A DNA stretch of 64,000 bases, taken from the NCBI GenBank assembly GCA_965261255.1, contig CBDHCQ010000004.1, forward strand, positions 2,108,001 through 2,172,000. Direction: 5' to 3'. The notes below the pieces were generated by a model. The model had not been told where the DNA came from, did no database searches, and saw only the letters and a program-made list of their open reading frames with translations. The position numbers and the translations under genes are program-made. The stretch is from Bin80 sp965261255 (GTDB lineage Bacteria; Bacteroidota; Rhodothermia; Rhodothermales; Bin80). Within the stretch, counting starts at the first letter, position 1; each line of letters opens with the position of its first letter. Shown piece by piece: positions 27,357 to 37,300 of the stretch.

Positions 27357-28612
27357 AGCGTAGCATCGGTCTCTATACGCCCCGATATTGCAGAGCGGAC
27401 ACAATCCTCGAGCGAACCATAGACAACATGCGTCCCCAACAGGCCCGGTGCATAGTAGGCATACTTAGCGGAATTCGTCATCAATGTATTGATTGAGTCG
27501 GGCAACATTGGACTGGTCAGGATACATGTGTCTACAGTTACCGTACCACCAAATTGAGTTATAGGCTCTAAATGGCCCGCCTTGTCCGCAAGTGCACGCA
27601 CGATCCGGCTTGCCGTAACTAGAAACTGCACCCGATCATACTTGCGCTTCCCCGCCACAAGACTAGACAGTGCCGCAAATTCCCCCAACGAAAAATGTGG
27701 GCTGCCTAAGGCCACCATATCCAGTAAATCCCCGTCTGCCGTAGTCAATTCGTTACGCGCGGCCCGTAGCTTTTCCATCGTTATATCAAGTTTGCGCACG
27801 GGTTGTATGCCATCAAATGCCACGTTCATAGTAGGGGCTTCGGGAGTTATTCCAATGGCATGGTAGAGGGCCGTAGCCCCGGAAGAGGCCATTGCCGCCC
27901 CTAAAGCTTTCAGGTTATCCTCACCGGGATGTACCTCAAACCCTTCTATAACTGGTACCTGTATCCCGGCATCAACACCGATAAGATGCCCCAAAACTCC
28001 GTAGAAGCTGTCGTCCTCCTGAAGACTAGCCGGCACATTCTTCAAACTATAAAGCAGTTGCCCCCGGCGGTTCTCTGCCAGATGCAATCCCGCTGCGGGG
28101 GCCCGTCCAGTTATCGCTGCACATATATCCAATAGATCAGGATAACGCGCCGTCCGCGCACCCAAAACTGAGTTAATAAATACGACAGCACTGGATTCGC
28201 CCCAGGCCACCTGCTGCCCCATCACTGGACGCACGCTCTCCTGGTACGGAGCACAAGTCCATGTGGGCTTACACCCCATGGACTTATAGGCTGCCATCTG
28301 CCGTATAGATTTTTCGGCCCAGTCGGCAGGTACTGCCCACTGCCTCCAGCCATGCTCATCCACACCACTTACATTGAGAGTCGTAGGTACAACCACACGC
28401 GCGTCCCAGTTAGACAGACGCTCAGCGTACTCAAGCGTCGCATCACCCTGAAAGAGTGAGCTGTCAATGTGCGCGGCAGTGATATCCAAGAATTCCCGGC
28501 CTCCAAAAACCGGCAGCATACGTGCAAGGATTCGCATGGCCATCTGCCTCGCTTTGCCGCGTTCACCATGCAAATCCGCATTGTCGCTTGGAGTAAGGTT
28601 CATGGAGGGCAT
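27344..28612 (-). CDS. Aconitase X catalytic subunit (DUF521)
   Basis: The 422-residue large subunit of AcnX carries likely iron-sulfur ligands in GCKPTWTCAPYQ (about 117-128) and VDTCILTSPM (about 358-367), with a third Cys near the C-terminus (GSLEDCVRS). The active-site stretch AWGESSAVVFINSVLGART is at about 136-154. It is translated just ahead of, and overlapping, the swivel subunit. A proline racemase or mevalonate gene that would reveal the substrate is absent from the window, so I do not assign a reaction. Confidence 0.88.
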   Translation of the reverse strand: MPSMNLTPSDNADLHGERGKARQMAMRILARMLPVFGGREFLDITAAHIDSSLFQGDATLEYAERLSNWDARVVVPTTLNVSGVDEHGWRQWAVPADWAEKSIRQMAAYKSMGCKPTWTCAPYQESVRPVMGQQVAWGESSAVVFINSVLGARTARYPDLLDICAAITGRAPAAGLHLAENRRGQLLYSLKNVPASLQEDDSFYGVLGHLIGVDAGIQVPVIEGFEVHPGEDNLKALGAAMASSGATALYHAIGITPEAPTMNVAFDGIQPVRKLDITMEKLRAARNELTTADGDLLDMVALGSPHFSLGEFAALSSLVAGKRKYDRVQFLVTASRIVRALADKAGHLEPITQFGGTVTVDTCILTSPMLPDSINTLMTNSAKYAYYAPGLLGTHVVYGSLEDCVRSAISGRIETDATLWDA

Positions 28613-29328
28613 TCGCCAAGGTTACATGGCCTTTATTACACAAAATTCCGCTGTTCTTACCCGTGGGTAATTATGCGGATTTTTCAAACTGAGGCTGTTA
28701 CACAAAGCTATCGAATTTAAGGGATTAGTGCGATCTCAGTTTGTAGCTTGGTTGCATGCCTGGTCATTCAAAGCCCGTACCGACCAGATGAGTTTTAGTC
28801 AACATAAGATTGATGCATCTACTGCAAAGCGGTCCTTTTTGCGGATGCACTTACCAGTACCCTGCCCTTGCAAATTGATCTGGATATACGTCTTACACTC
28901 ATCGCCAGTACATTCTACCTAGCCTCAGAACAGTGACTGGACCCCCGGTATCAAACGGCGAAAACCAAGCCGTCTACGACAAATTCGTCAATGCGCCCGC
29001 CACGATCATCACCTAGTATGACCAAATCGTTGTAGGCCTCACTCGACAAGCACGTAACACATGATTTTGTGCACTGATTATGCCGGTTCCCAAGGCCTTG
29101 CCCCTGGACGCATGATCGAAACCTCATCATAGAATACGTCTAAATCCACATGCCTCTGGTACGCGAACCCTCCGCAAAAAACGTGGTTAGCTATTCGGGC
29201 TAGAACCGCTACGTCAATAGGTAAAACCAGAGGATGTAAGGAAGGCTTATGCCTTCCCGATGAGCTGTTTCAGGTAGCGGCAACAGAGGACTCGCGCCCA
29301 AAATCTTCGCAATAACCGGAATTGACGC
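28613..29328. other. Decayed DNA between aconitase X and propeller genes
   Basis: About 715 bases contain no intact gene. A plus-strand frame at about 28953-29080 reads protein-like (GENQAVYDKFVNAPATIIT, then a stop, then YDQIVVGLTRQAR) but is broken by in-frame stops, so it looks like a pseudogene I cannot name. A 7-bp perfect hairpin lies at 29240-29257. The end of the stretch contains a sequence repeated upstream of the YhaO-like gene (see the repeat at 29292). Confidence 0.5.
29292..29328 (+). repeat. Upstream repeat, copy 1
   Basis: These 37 bases end exactly at the start codon of the propeller gene. They match 59433-59469 at about 28 of 37 positions without gaps, including shared cores TCGCGCC, AAAATCTT and ATTGAC. 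Weaker similarity extends about 30 bases to the left, starting GATGAGCT versus GAAGAGCT. It may be a relic of one mobile element or a shared leader. Confidence 0.55.
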
Positions 29329-30549
29329 ATGAAGCATTCCTCTCAAAAATTTGGATGCCTTATTTCAATAGTCTCCGCTTCATTCGTACCTCACGAGGCC
29401 TGTCAGCCAGTTCGTCCGGTGAGACTCTGGTTTATGCTTGGTTGTGCGGTGATTCTGTGCTGCAATGTATTGGCATTCGCCAATTGGGCGGACCAAGTAT
29501 CCGGTACTGCCAATCCATCCCAAATTGAATTGGTCAAAGTGCTGACCATCGGTGACGAAGCACGCGAGAACGATGTAATCTTTGGAGAGATAAGCGGCCT
29601 CGTTGCGGTTGATAGCAGAGGCCGCATTTTCGTGGGCGAGGAACAGGATCCGCAGATTTACGCCTTCACACCTGAGGGGGACTTGATCAAATCCATTGGC
29701 CAACGGGGCGAAGGCCCAGGTGAGTTTTCACTCCTTGTTGACGTACGGATCGGCCCCGGCGACACGCTTTATGCATTTGATGTCAGGCAGCGGCGGATTT
29801 CGGCCTTTGATCCATCCCTATTAGATTTTTCCCACTCCTTCGCGGTGGCAGAAGATACAGACAGCCGTCCAGCCAGGGACCTGATCGGCGTGATTAAAGC
29901 AGGCTTTGTTGTGACGTACGAGGATTTACCGTGGCCGGGTACAGAGTTCACAACGGAACGCTACAAGTACGCGAGGATCGTAAGCTGGCAAGGGCAGGCT
30001 GCGAATAAATCAATCGTGCGCGTCCCCTCGTCCGAATATATGATGGTACGGATGGGGAGCCGATTCTTGGGAGCAGCCATGCCATATCCGCGTGACCCGG
30101 TACTGTACATGGGTCCAAACGAATACGTTTACTCGGGCTCAACAGAAGCAATTGCCATTTCCGTGACAGCCGCCAACGGTGTGCCACGCGAAACCGTCAC
30201 GCATACGCTTGAATCGATACCGATCACAGATAGCGAACTGGAGAAATGGCTGGAACCTCTTTCTGAGGAAACATCCAGATTGGTTCGGAATTCCGACCTC
30301 CGTCAGACTAAGCCTGCGTACTCCGCTTTTGTAGTAGATGACAGCGGCAGGATTTGGGTTAGACCCACGCAGACAGACCCCGAAGCCACGGACGCCGAAT
30401 GGATAGTTCTTGACATCCAGAGCCGCGTAGTCGGCAGAGTAGTGTTGCCTTCTTCCGTCAACCTCCAGGTAATTGCTGCGAGACGAGCTTACGCCGTGGA
30501 CGAAGGTAACACCGGTGTTACCCTGGCAGTCTACGAGATAGTCGAGTAG
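29329..30549 (+). CDS. Exported six-bladed beta-propeller protein
   Basis: The protein has up to 406 residues, with a hydrophobic export segment at about 32-50 (LWFMLGCAVILCCNVLAFA). A shorter start at Met36 would give a more normal signal peptide. The body has NHL/6-bladed repeats: VAVDSRGRIFVGEEQDPQIYAF in parts, SIGQRGEGPGEFSLLVDVRIG and DTLYAFDVRQRRISAFD. This is the 6-bladed beta-propeller lipoprotein-like group common in Bacteroidota, of unknown ligand. It stands alone between two decayed regions. Confidence 0.75.
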   Translation: MKHSSQKFGCLISIVSASFVPHEACQPVRPVRLWFMLGCAVILCCNVLAFANWADQVSGTANPSQIELVKVLTIGDEARENDVIFGEISGLVAVDSRGRIFVGEEQDPQIYAFTPEGDLIKSIGQRGEGPGEFSLLVDVRIGPGDTLYAFDVRQRRISAFDPSLLDFSHSFAVAEDTDSRPARDLIGVIKAGFVVTYEDLPWPGTEFTTERYKYARIVSWQGQAANKSIVRVPSSEYMMVRMGSRFLGAAMPYPRDPVLYMGPNEYVYSGSTEAIAISVTAANGVPRETVTHTLESIPITDSELEKWLEPLSEETSRLVRNSDLRQTKPAYSAFVVDDSGRIWVRPTQTDPEATDAEWIVLDIQSRVVGRVVLPSSVNLQVIAARRAYAVDEGNTGVTLAVYEIVE

Positions 30550-31320
30550 AGACGTACCCAGCAATATCGAGCTATTGAGCTTGGCCTACATAGTTTATGT
30601 CGGTAACTCCGTGAGTCATTGGTTAATAGACACTTAGCGTTCATTCTGGTAGTCGGATTGAGAGCGCTCTTGCCGGATAGGAGCGTGTAGAAGAGCCCAC
30701 GAGGCCCTAATCACGCCCTCAGCTCATACGCAAAGTGTCCACCTCCAACGTTCGATTGGCAGCATGATCATTGAAAAGATCCCGATTAATTCCTAGACCG
30801 CGACGATGCCTGTGCGCATCTGCATGTCCTGCAGTACCTCTTCGTGAACCCGAAAACAAGAAAGAAACTGGTCGGCTTTCCGTACAAGCCCAAAACGCAC
30901 AAAGACCGTGGGCTTTTGGGCATGGACTAGTAGTGCATCCTAGCCTTGGTAGGCCTGAAGCAGGCTATCATATGCGAATCTGACCGCCTCGAATTTCTGG
31001 CCAATGAAGTGCAGATCCTGCACAGATGATAGATCACGGTATGGATGGCGTGCGATATATCCGACAAACAATCTGGAACAACGTGCAGCGCGTTCGCCGA
31101 CATCTCTGGCGGAGGTCAACCAACCGGCAGTGGGGTGCGGCCGCATGGTGGTCGGCAATGAGAGACAACTCACGTGCCGACCGTTGCGACTCGAAAGCGG
31201 ATCAGACCAATGTGCACTATCCTACCGATCTGTATCTGCTGCGGGACTTGACGCCGTGTCCCGCTCGTGAATACATCTAAAGGGCTGTAGAACATGAACC
31301 GCAGAAGGGAGAAACTTCTG
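30550..31320. other. Gene-poor stretch downstream of propeller and ankyrin genes
   Basis: About 770 bases lie between two convergent genes. A minus-strand 77-codon frame at 30940-31173 has a protein-like C-terminal half (FVGYIARHPYRDL, then KFEAVRFAYDSLLQ) but no recognised family and may be a gene remnant. No terminator hairpin with a T-run was found. Confidence 0.45.
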
Positions 31321-34300
31321 TCAGAAGATCTCCCATCCTTTGAGCCACTCGTTGTCGGCTGCATAGTCCATGGGCGTCTTGCCGTACCGGTCAAGCGCGT
31401 TGGGATCGGCGCCCAAGTCCAACAGAACCGGAAACAGGACCGGGTTCCGCAGGGCGGCCAGATGAAGCGGAGTCCATCCAGATCTGGCACGTGCATTTAC
31501 GTCAGCTCCGGCCCGCACGAGCAATTCCAATACTGCCGGGTCAGGGCTTGCGTATACAGCCCAGTAGAGCGGGGGTGCACTAGGTCCATAGGTATGGTCC
31601 AAGTCACCGCGAGCGTTTACATCAGCCCCGCCTGCAATGAGCGCGGCGACTACCTCAGCGTCGCCGCGTTCCATGACGGCTTCGTGCAAGGGCGTCCGGA
31701 TTCCCGTGTACTTCGTCAACGTAATGGCTCCTCGCCAAGGGGTGGCCCCACGAACCATTGACGACGCCGCCACCATGCTCCTGCGATCCGACCAAACTTC
31801 GTCATTGGCTCCCTGTGCGTTCACCTCAGCCCCGGCCGCTAGGAGCGCTTTTACAATTTCGGGATTTCTGTTCTTGGCTGCCGCTTCGTGCAGCGGGGTT
31901 CTGCCGCCTGGAAGCGGAGCATTCACCTCGCCGCCTCGGCTCACAAGAGCTGCGATAACCGCCGGATTTGAATTGTAGGCCGCTGCATCGTGGAGCGGCA
32001 TTCGCCAACTGGTAGCTACTGCATTCACGTTGGCTCCGGCATCCAGCAACGCGAGGACGATTGCAGGATGTTCATTGCGCGCAGCCTCATGCAACGGCGT
32101 GACATCCCATTTGTAGGGAGTACTGCCGTACCGCTGGGCCGGTCCGGTTGCCCAAGCTTGCACGTCGGCACCAGCCGCAACCAATTCAGCAATCACGGCG
32201 GATTCGGTATTGTCGCGGGCGGCGTAATGCAGAGGCGTGTAGTTGTCCTCGTTACGTGCGTTGACGTCTAAGTCGGCACCTACGAGCAGAGTGATCACCG
32301 TAGGATCCCTAGTCCACGCGGCAGCCACGTGAAGCGGAGTCGAATCGGCCTCGTACGATACCAGCTGCCCCGAGTGGTTTCTTACCTGGTTATACTGAAC
32401 CTCGGCTTTAACCTCCGCACCGGATTCAATGCAACGGGCTACGATTTCGGCTGTTGCATAGCGAAAGAACACGGGACTGGGCCATTTTGCGCAGCTCGCC
32501 GGGTCGGCCATCGTGCCCGAACTGTCCACCAGCGATGGATCGGCCTCCAGTTCCAGCAACTGGGCAACAGCAGTGGGATTTTTCTCCCGTACCGCCACAT
32601 GCAACGGCGTCCCGCCGTTTTCGTCGCGTGCGTTTACGTCAGCTCCAGCGTGTACCAGAAACTGAATCATAGCGGGATGCCCCGAGCGACCTGACGCCGA
32701 ATGCAATGGTGTACCGCCCGAGTTCTGGCGCGCATTTACATCAGCACCGCCTTCTACTAGCACCGTGGCCGTGGCGCGGTTGTCAAAGTGTGCTCCCGCG
32801 GCAACGTGCAGTGGCGTGGTGCCCGCTCGGTCACGCGCGTTCACCTCCGCACCGCCCTCCAGCAAGGCCGTCGCGGCATCCGGCAACGCAAGCGATCTGC
32901 TTGTACCTTTCGCTACGTGATGCAGAGGCGTTGATCCATCCCAACCACGCACGTCGGCGTCTGCTCCGGCTCCGAGCAACACCGCTATAGCGTCCGGGAG
33001 AAAATGATGATTCCAGTCCCGTTCATACACCAGGGTACGCAACGGCGTCTCCCCCCTGCCGTTCTTGGAATTGAACCATATTCCAGCCGCACGGCACTCT
33101 TTGAGCCGGGCAACCGGAGCGACCGCGAACAAATCATAGTTTACCCAATCACACACCGGAAATTTTGGCGGTTCCATCGCTACGACCTCCGGTTCTGGGA
33201 GTGCTCCCAGTTCCAGAAGCTTGTGCACGAGCTGGATATTTCCGCGCCTTGAAGCACTTTCAAGCGCAGTCTCGCCCTGATCGTTGCGCGCGTCCATGTC
33301 TGCTCCAGCATAAACTAATATGGCAACTGTCGCTGTGTCACGATCGGACGCCGCTAAACCCTCGAACTCAACCTCCGCTTTAAGCTCCGGCGGTGTGTTG
33401 AAGGCACGGGGCACGGGCCACCACCCTGACCTCATGCTCGCACCCACACGGTGCAATGGCGTATCACCGCCCTCGGCCCGTGCGTTTACGTCCGCACCTG
33501 CGTCCAGTAGCGCATGTACGATGTTTAGGTTTATCCTGGCGGATGCAAGATGCAACGGAGTGGTGCCCAAAGTGTCCCGAGAATTGACCTGCGCACCGCT
33601 AGCCAGCAGGATGTGAATTTGCGAGAGTGCTTTACCGCGACGAGCCAACAGGTGAAGCGGAGTTTCGCCGCTTGCCGCAGACGCATTTACGTCCGCGCCA
33701 GCCTCAATCAGCGCGTGCATCATGGGGCCTGTGGCCCTGGACCCATACTGCGCAGCAATGTGTAGTGGACTCCTTCCATTCACGTCCCGCGCGTTGGGAT
33801 CTGCCCCCCGTTCCAGCAACCAGGCAACGGGCTCCTCATGGCTTGATTGCATTGCAGCATGGAGCGGCGTCTGATTCGACACGTTGAGCGCATTCACATC
33901 CGCACCGGCTTCCAAGAATAACTCGGCGATGGAATTACGCTTGCTATGGACTACCCAGTGCAATGGGGTATTGCCGTCTCTGTCCCGAGCGCCCACATCC
34001 GCTCCGGCTTCAAGAAGTACCCGGGCAAAATCGTACTTATTATTCGATATCGTCCGGTGCAGCGGGGTTGCGCCGAGTTCGTCCTTCGCTTCTATGTCTG
34101 CACCCGCCTCCAGCAACAAAGCCGCAGCCGTGATATCGCCCCGGTTTGCCATTCGGTGTAGCGGCGTCATCTTGCGATGATCCAGCACGTTTGGATTCGC
34201 CCCTGCCTCCAACAGCAATGCCAGCGCGCCGTGGTACGGCTGCCGCGACCAGTCCCCAAGCATCAGATTCAGAGGAAACACGCCATCAGGGCCTGGAGCA

Positions 34301-37300
34301 TTGACATCCAAGCCGGACGTCAAGCATTCACGCAGCCCTTCTAAGTCCATGTATTCCCGGAATAACCGAGAATACCAATTCTCGCAAATGCGAGGCTCGG
34401 CGGTCTTGCCGCGGTCATTCTGCGCCATCGGATCAGCACCTAATTCCAATAGCCTTGAGACCACGGAATTGTAGTTATGCCATGCGATATGCAGCGGAGT
34501 GCTGCCAATGTGATCTCGGGCGTCCACTTCGGCCCCGGCCTCCACTAGAGCTGCAATGACGGATGAATTTTCGTATTCGGCCGCCTCGTGCAAGGGCGTG
34601 CGTCCCCTCAGATCACGAGCATTTACATCTGCGCCAGTAGCTATTAAGATCTCAAGCCCTCGGGTGCTGTACGCTGAGTACAGATGCAAGGACGTTCGAC
34701 CCCACGGATCCCTCACATTCACGTCGGCTCCGGCCGCCAGAAGCGCGATAATAACTTCTTCCTTGCGAGCCCCGAAAAGCGGCGTCGCGCCCTTCCAGTT
34801 CCGAGCATTCACATCTGCACCATGTGCCAACAGCGCGGCTACTTCCGCACTATCGGAGGCGATGTGGAGTGGGGTCTCACCACGGTGGGTTTGAGCATTG
34901 ACGTCTGCACCCGCGTCAAGTAGCAGGGCCCGAATCGCTGGACTCCCGAAAGCAGACCGAGCATGCAGCGGAGTCCAGCCTCCTCCGTCGCGTGCGTTCG
35001 CGTCTGCACCCGACTCCAGCAGAAAGGCTACAGCAGACGAATCTGCGGCCTTAGCCGCAGAATGCAGGAGCGTCGCGCCAGATTCGTCGCGTGCGTTGAT
35101 GTCGTGGCCCGCAGCCAAGCACGCAGCCACCTGTTCAAGGTTGGCCGATGTCTTGAATTTTACGGTACTCCAGCCTTCGCAACGGGTGGGATCAGCTACC
35201 ACGCCAGCATTATTCTGTATAAGGGGATCCGCCCCTAGATCCAGCAGCTTCTGCACCACCAAAGGGTGGGAACTCAACCGAAAAGGTTTTTCCCACACGG
35301 CGTGCAGAGGTGTGTTGCCTTCATCGTCGCGTGCATTCACATCGGCCCCTGCAGCTACCAGTGCAGCTACCATGGATTCGTTGCCGTTTTCAGCTGCTTC
35401 GTGCAGTGCAGTCCGACCATCCAGTGAACGCGCGTTCACATCGATCCCGGCTTCCGCCAGGAGCACAACAATGGCAGGATCACTCCCTCGTTTCGCCGCT
35501 GCGTGTAACGGAGTCCTGTTTCCGTGATCCAGTGCATTCGAATTTGCCCCTACGGCCAGCAAGGCAGCAACGAGGGCGGAAGAGCTGGGGCCAGCTACCG
35601 TATGCAAGGGGGTCGCGCCCCATCCGTCGCGTGCGTTCGCGTCTGCACCCGCGGCCACTAGCACAGCAACAAAGGCTGGGTGGCTATTAATATGCAGCAG
35701 GGTTGTACTGTTTTGCTGGCGCGCATTTATATCCGCTCCTGCCGCCAAAAACATAGATACGACGGAGCGCTTGGGGGGAGAGGAGGACGAGAACAGTCTG
35801 TGGAGCGGAGGTCTACCATAGTTGTCACGAGCGTTTACGTCCACACCTGCATTCAAGAGCGCGGCTATGACCGCCTCGTCGCTACCCATAAACGCTGCAG
35901 CATGGAGCGGTGTCTCACCTCGGCGGTCGCGAGCCTCCGGGTCGGCACCCGCAGCCAAGAGAGCATTTATCGCAGCAGGATATTGCCATGCTTCGTGCAG
36001 AGGAGTTCGTAAATCGTCATCTCGCGCATCCAGATTTGCCCCCGCTTCTAGTAGCACATAGATCATGACCGAATCCCCTCGCCCCGCCGCCGTGTGCAGA
36101 GGAGTCTGGCCCCTGTACGCTAGAGCATTGATGTCTGCACCAGCTTCCAGCAATGCCGCCACCATGATGGGATTCTCCTCGGCGATCGCGGCGTGCAGCC
36201 GGGTGTACTCAAGGGTACCTCGAGCGTTTATATCCAAACCGGCCTCCACGCACTTAGCCACGAGGTCGGCATCTGCCCGCTGAACGAACGCCCGAGTGCT
36301 CCAATTCTCGCAGTGCGTGGGATCGGCTGGCTGGCCCTCATTATTGCGCGCCACGGGATTCGCCCCCAGCTCCAACAATGTGGGGACCATCTCTGGGTTG
36401 AAGCCGGACCAGGATGCATGCAGAGGCGTGTTGCCGGCGGAGTCCTTGGCATTCAAGTCTGCGCCGACAGCCAGAAGAGCGGCAACGAAAGCAGGATCCC
36501 GGTTCCTCGCAGCAGCTTTGTGTAGCGGAGTCCCGCCGCTCTGGTCACGCGCATGGATATCGGCTCCCGCGTCCACCAGTACCCCAATGACATAGGAATC
36601 GCGGCCGTCGCGCGCGGCCTCGTGTAGGGGAGTCCCGCCGCTGTTGTCCCGGGCGTTCAGGTTCACCCCAGCCTGTAACAGCGCGTCAATGATCCTGGAA
36701 TCCGCTCGTCTTGACGCCCAATGCAAGGGAGTTTTCCCGGAACTTCGGTCCTTCGCATTCGGATCCGCTCCCGCCTCCAACAGCAATGCCACGAAAGTGG
36801 CAGCTTGGTCCAACCGCCGGATTGCATTCTGGGCTATGGCGATTTTGAGAGCGGTCGTACCCTTCTCGTTCGCCGCATCCGGGTCCGCGCCGGCTTCCAG
36901 TAGTAATGCAATCTTGGTGGAATCCTCTGCCCGTACAGCTTGGTGCAGAGGAGTATCCCCCTCCATGTTGCGCACGTTCACATCCCAACCAGATTCAATA
37001 CACCCGACCACGGCGTCAGCATCTGCAACTTCAGCGAACGCCCTAGTGGTCCAGTTCTCACAATGCGTCGGATCGGCCACCTGCCCCTGGTCGTTACGGG
37101 CCGAGGGATCGGCCCCTAACACCAGCAAATTCATGACGACACGGGCTTGTTGGTTGGACAATGATGCATGCAATGGCGTGTTGCCGACGGTATCACGCGA
37201 ATTAGGGTCGGATCCGGCCGCAATCAGGACGGCGATAACGTCCGATCGCAAGTTTGAAGCTGCCGCCTCGTGTAGCGGGGTCCTGCCGGTCTCATCCCGT

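Noticed and set aside
29240..29257. Perfect 7-bp hairpin considered as a terminator
   Set aside because: No T-run follows on either strand, so it does not meet the criteria for a factor-independent terminator.
30940..31173. Minus-strand 77-codon frame downstream of the ankyrin gene
   Set aside because: Only its C-terminal half looks protein-like. There is no recognised domain and no partner, and it may be a remnant.
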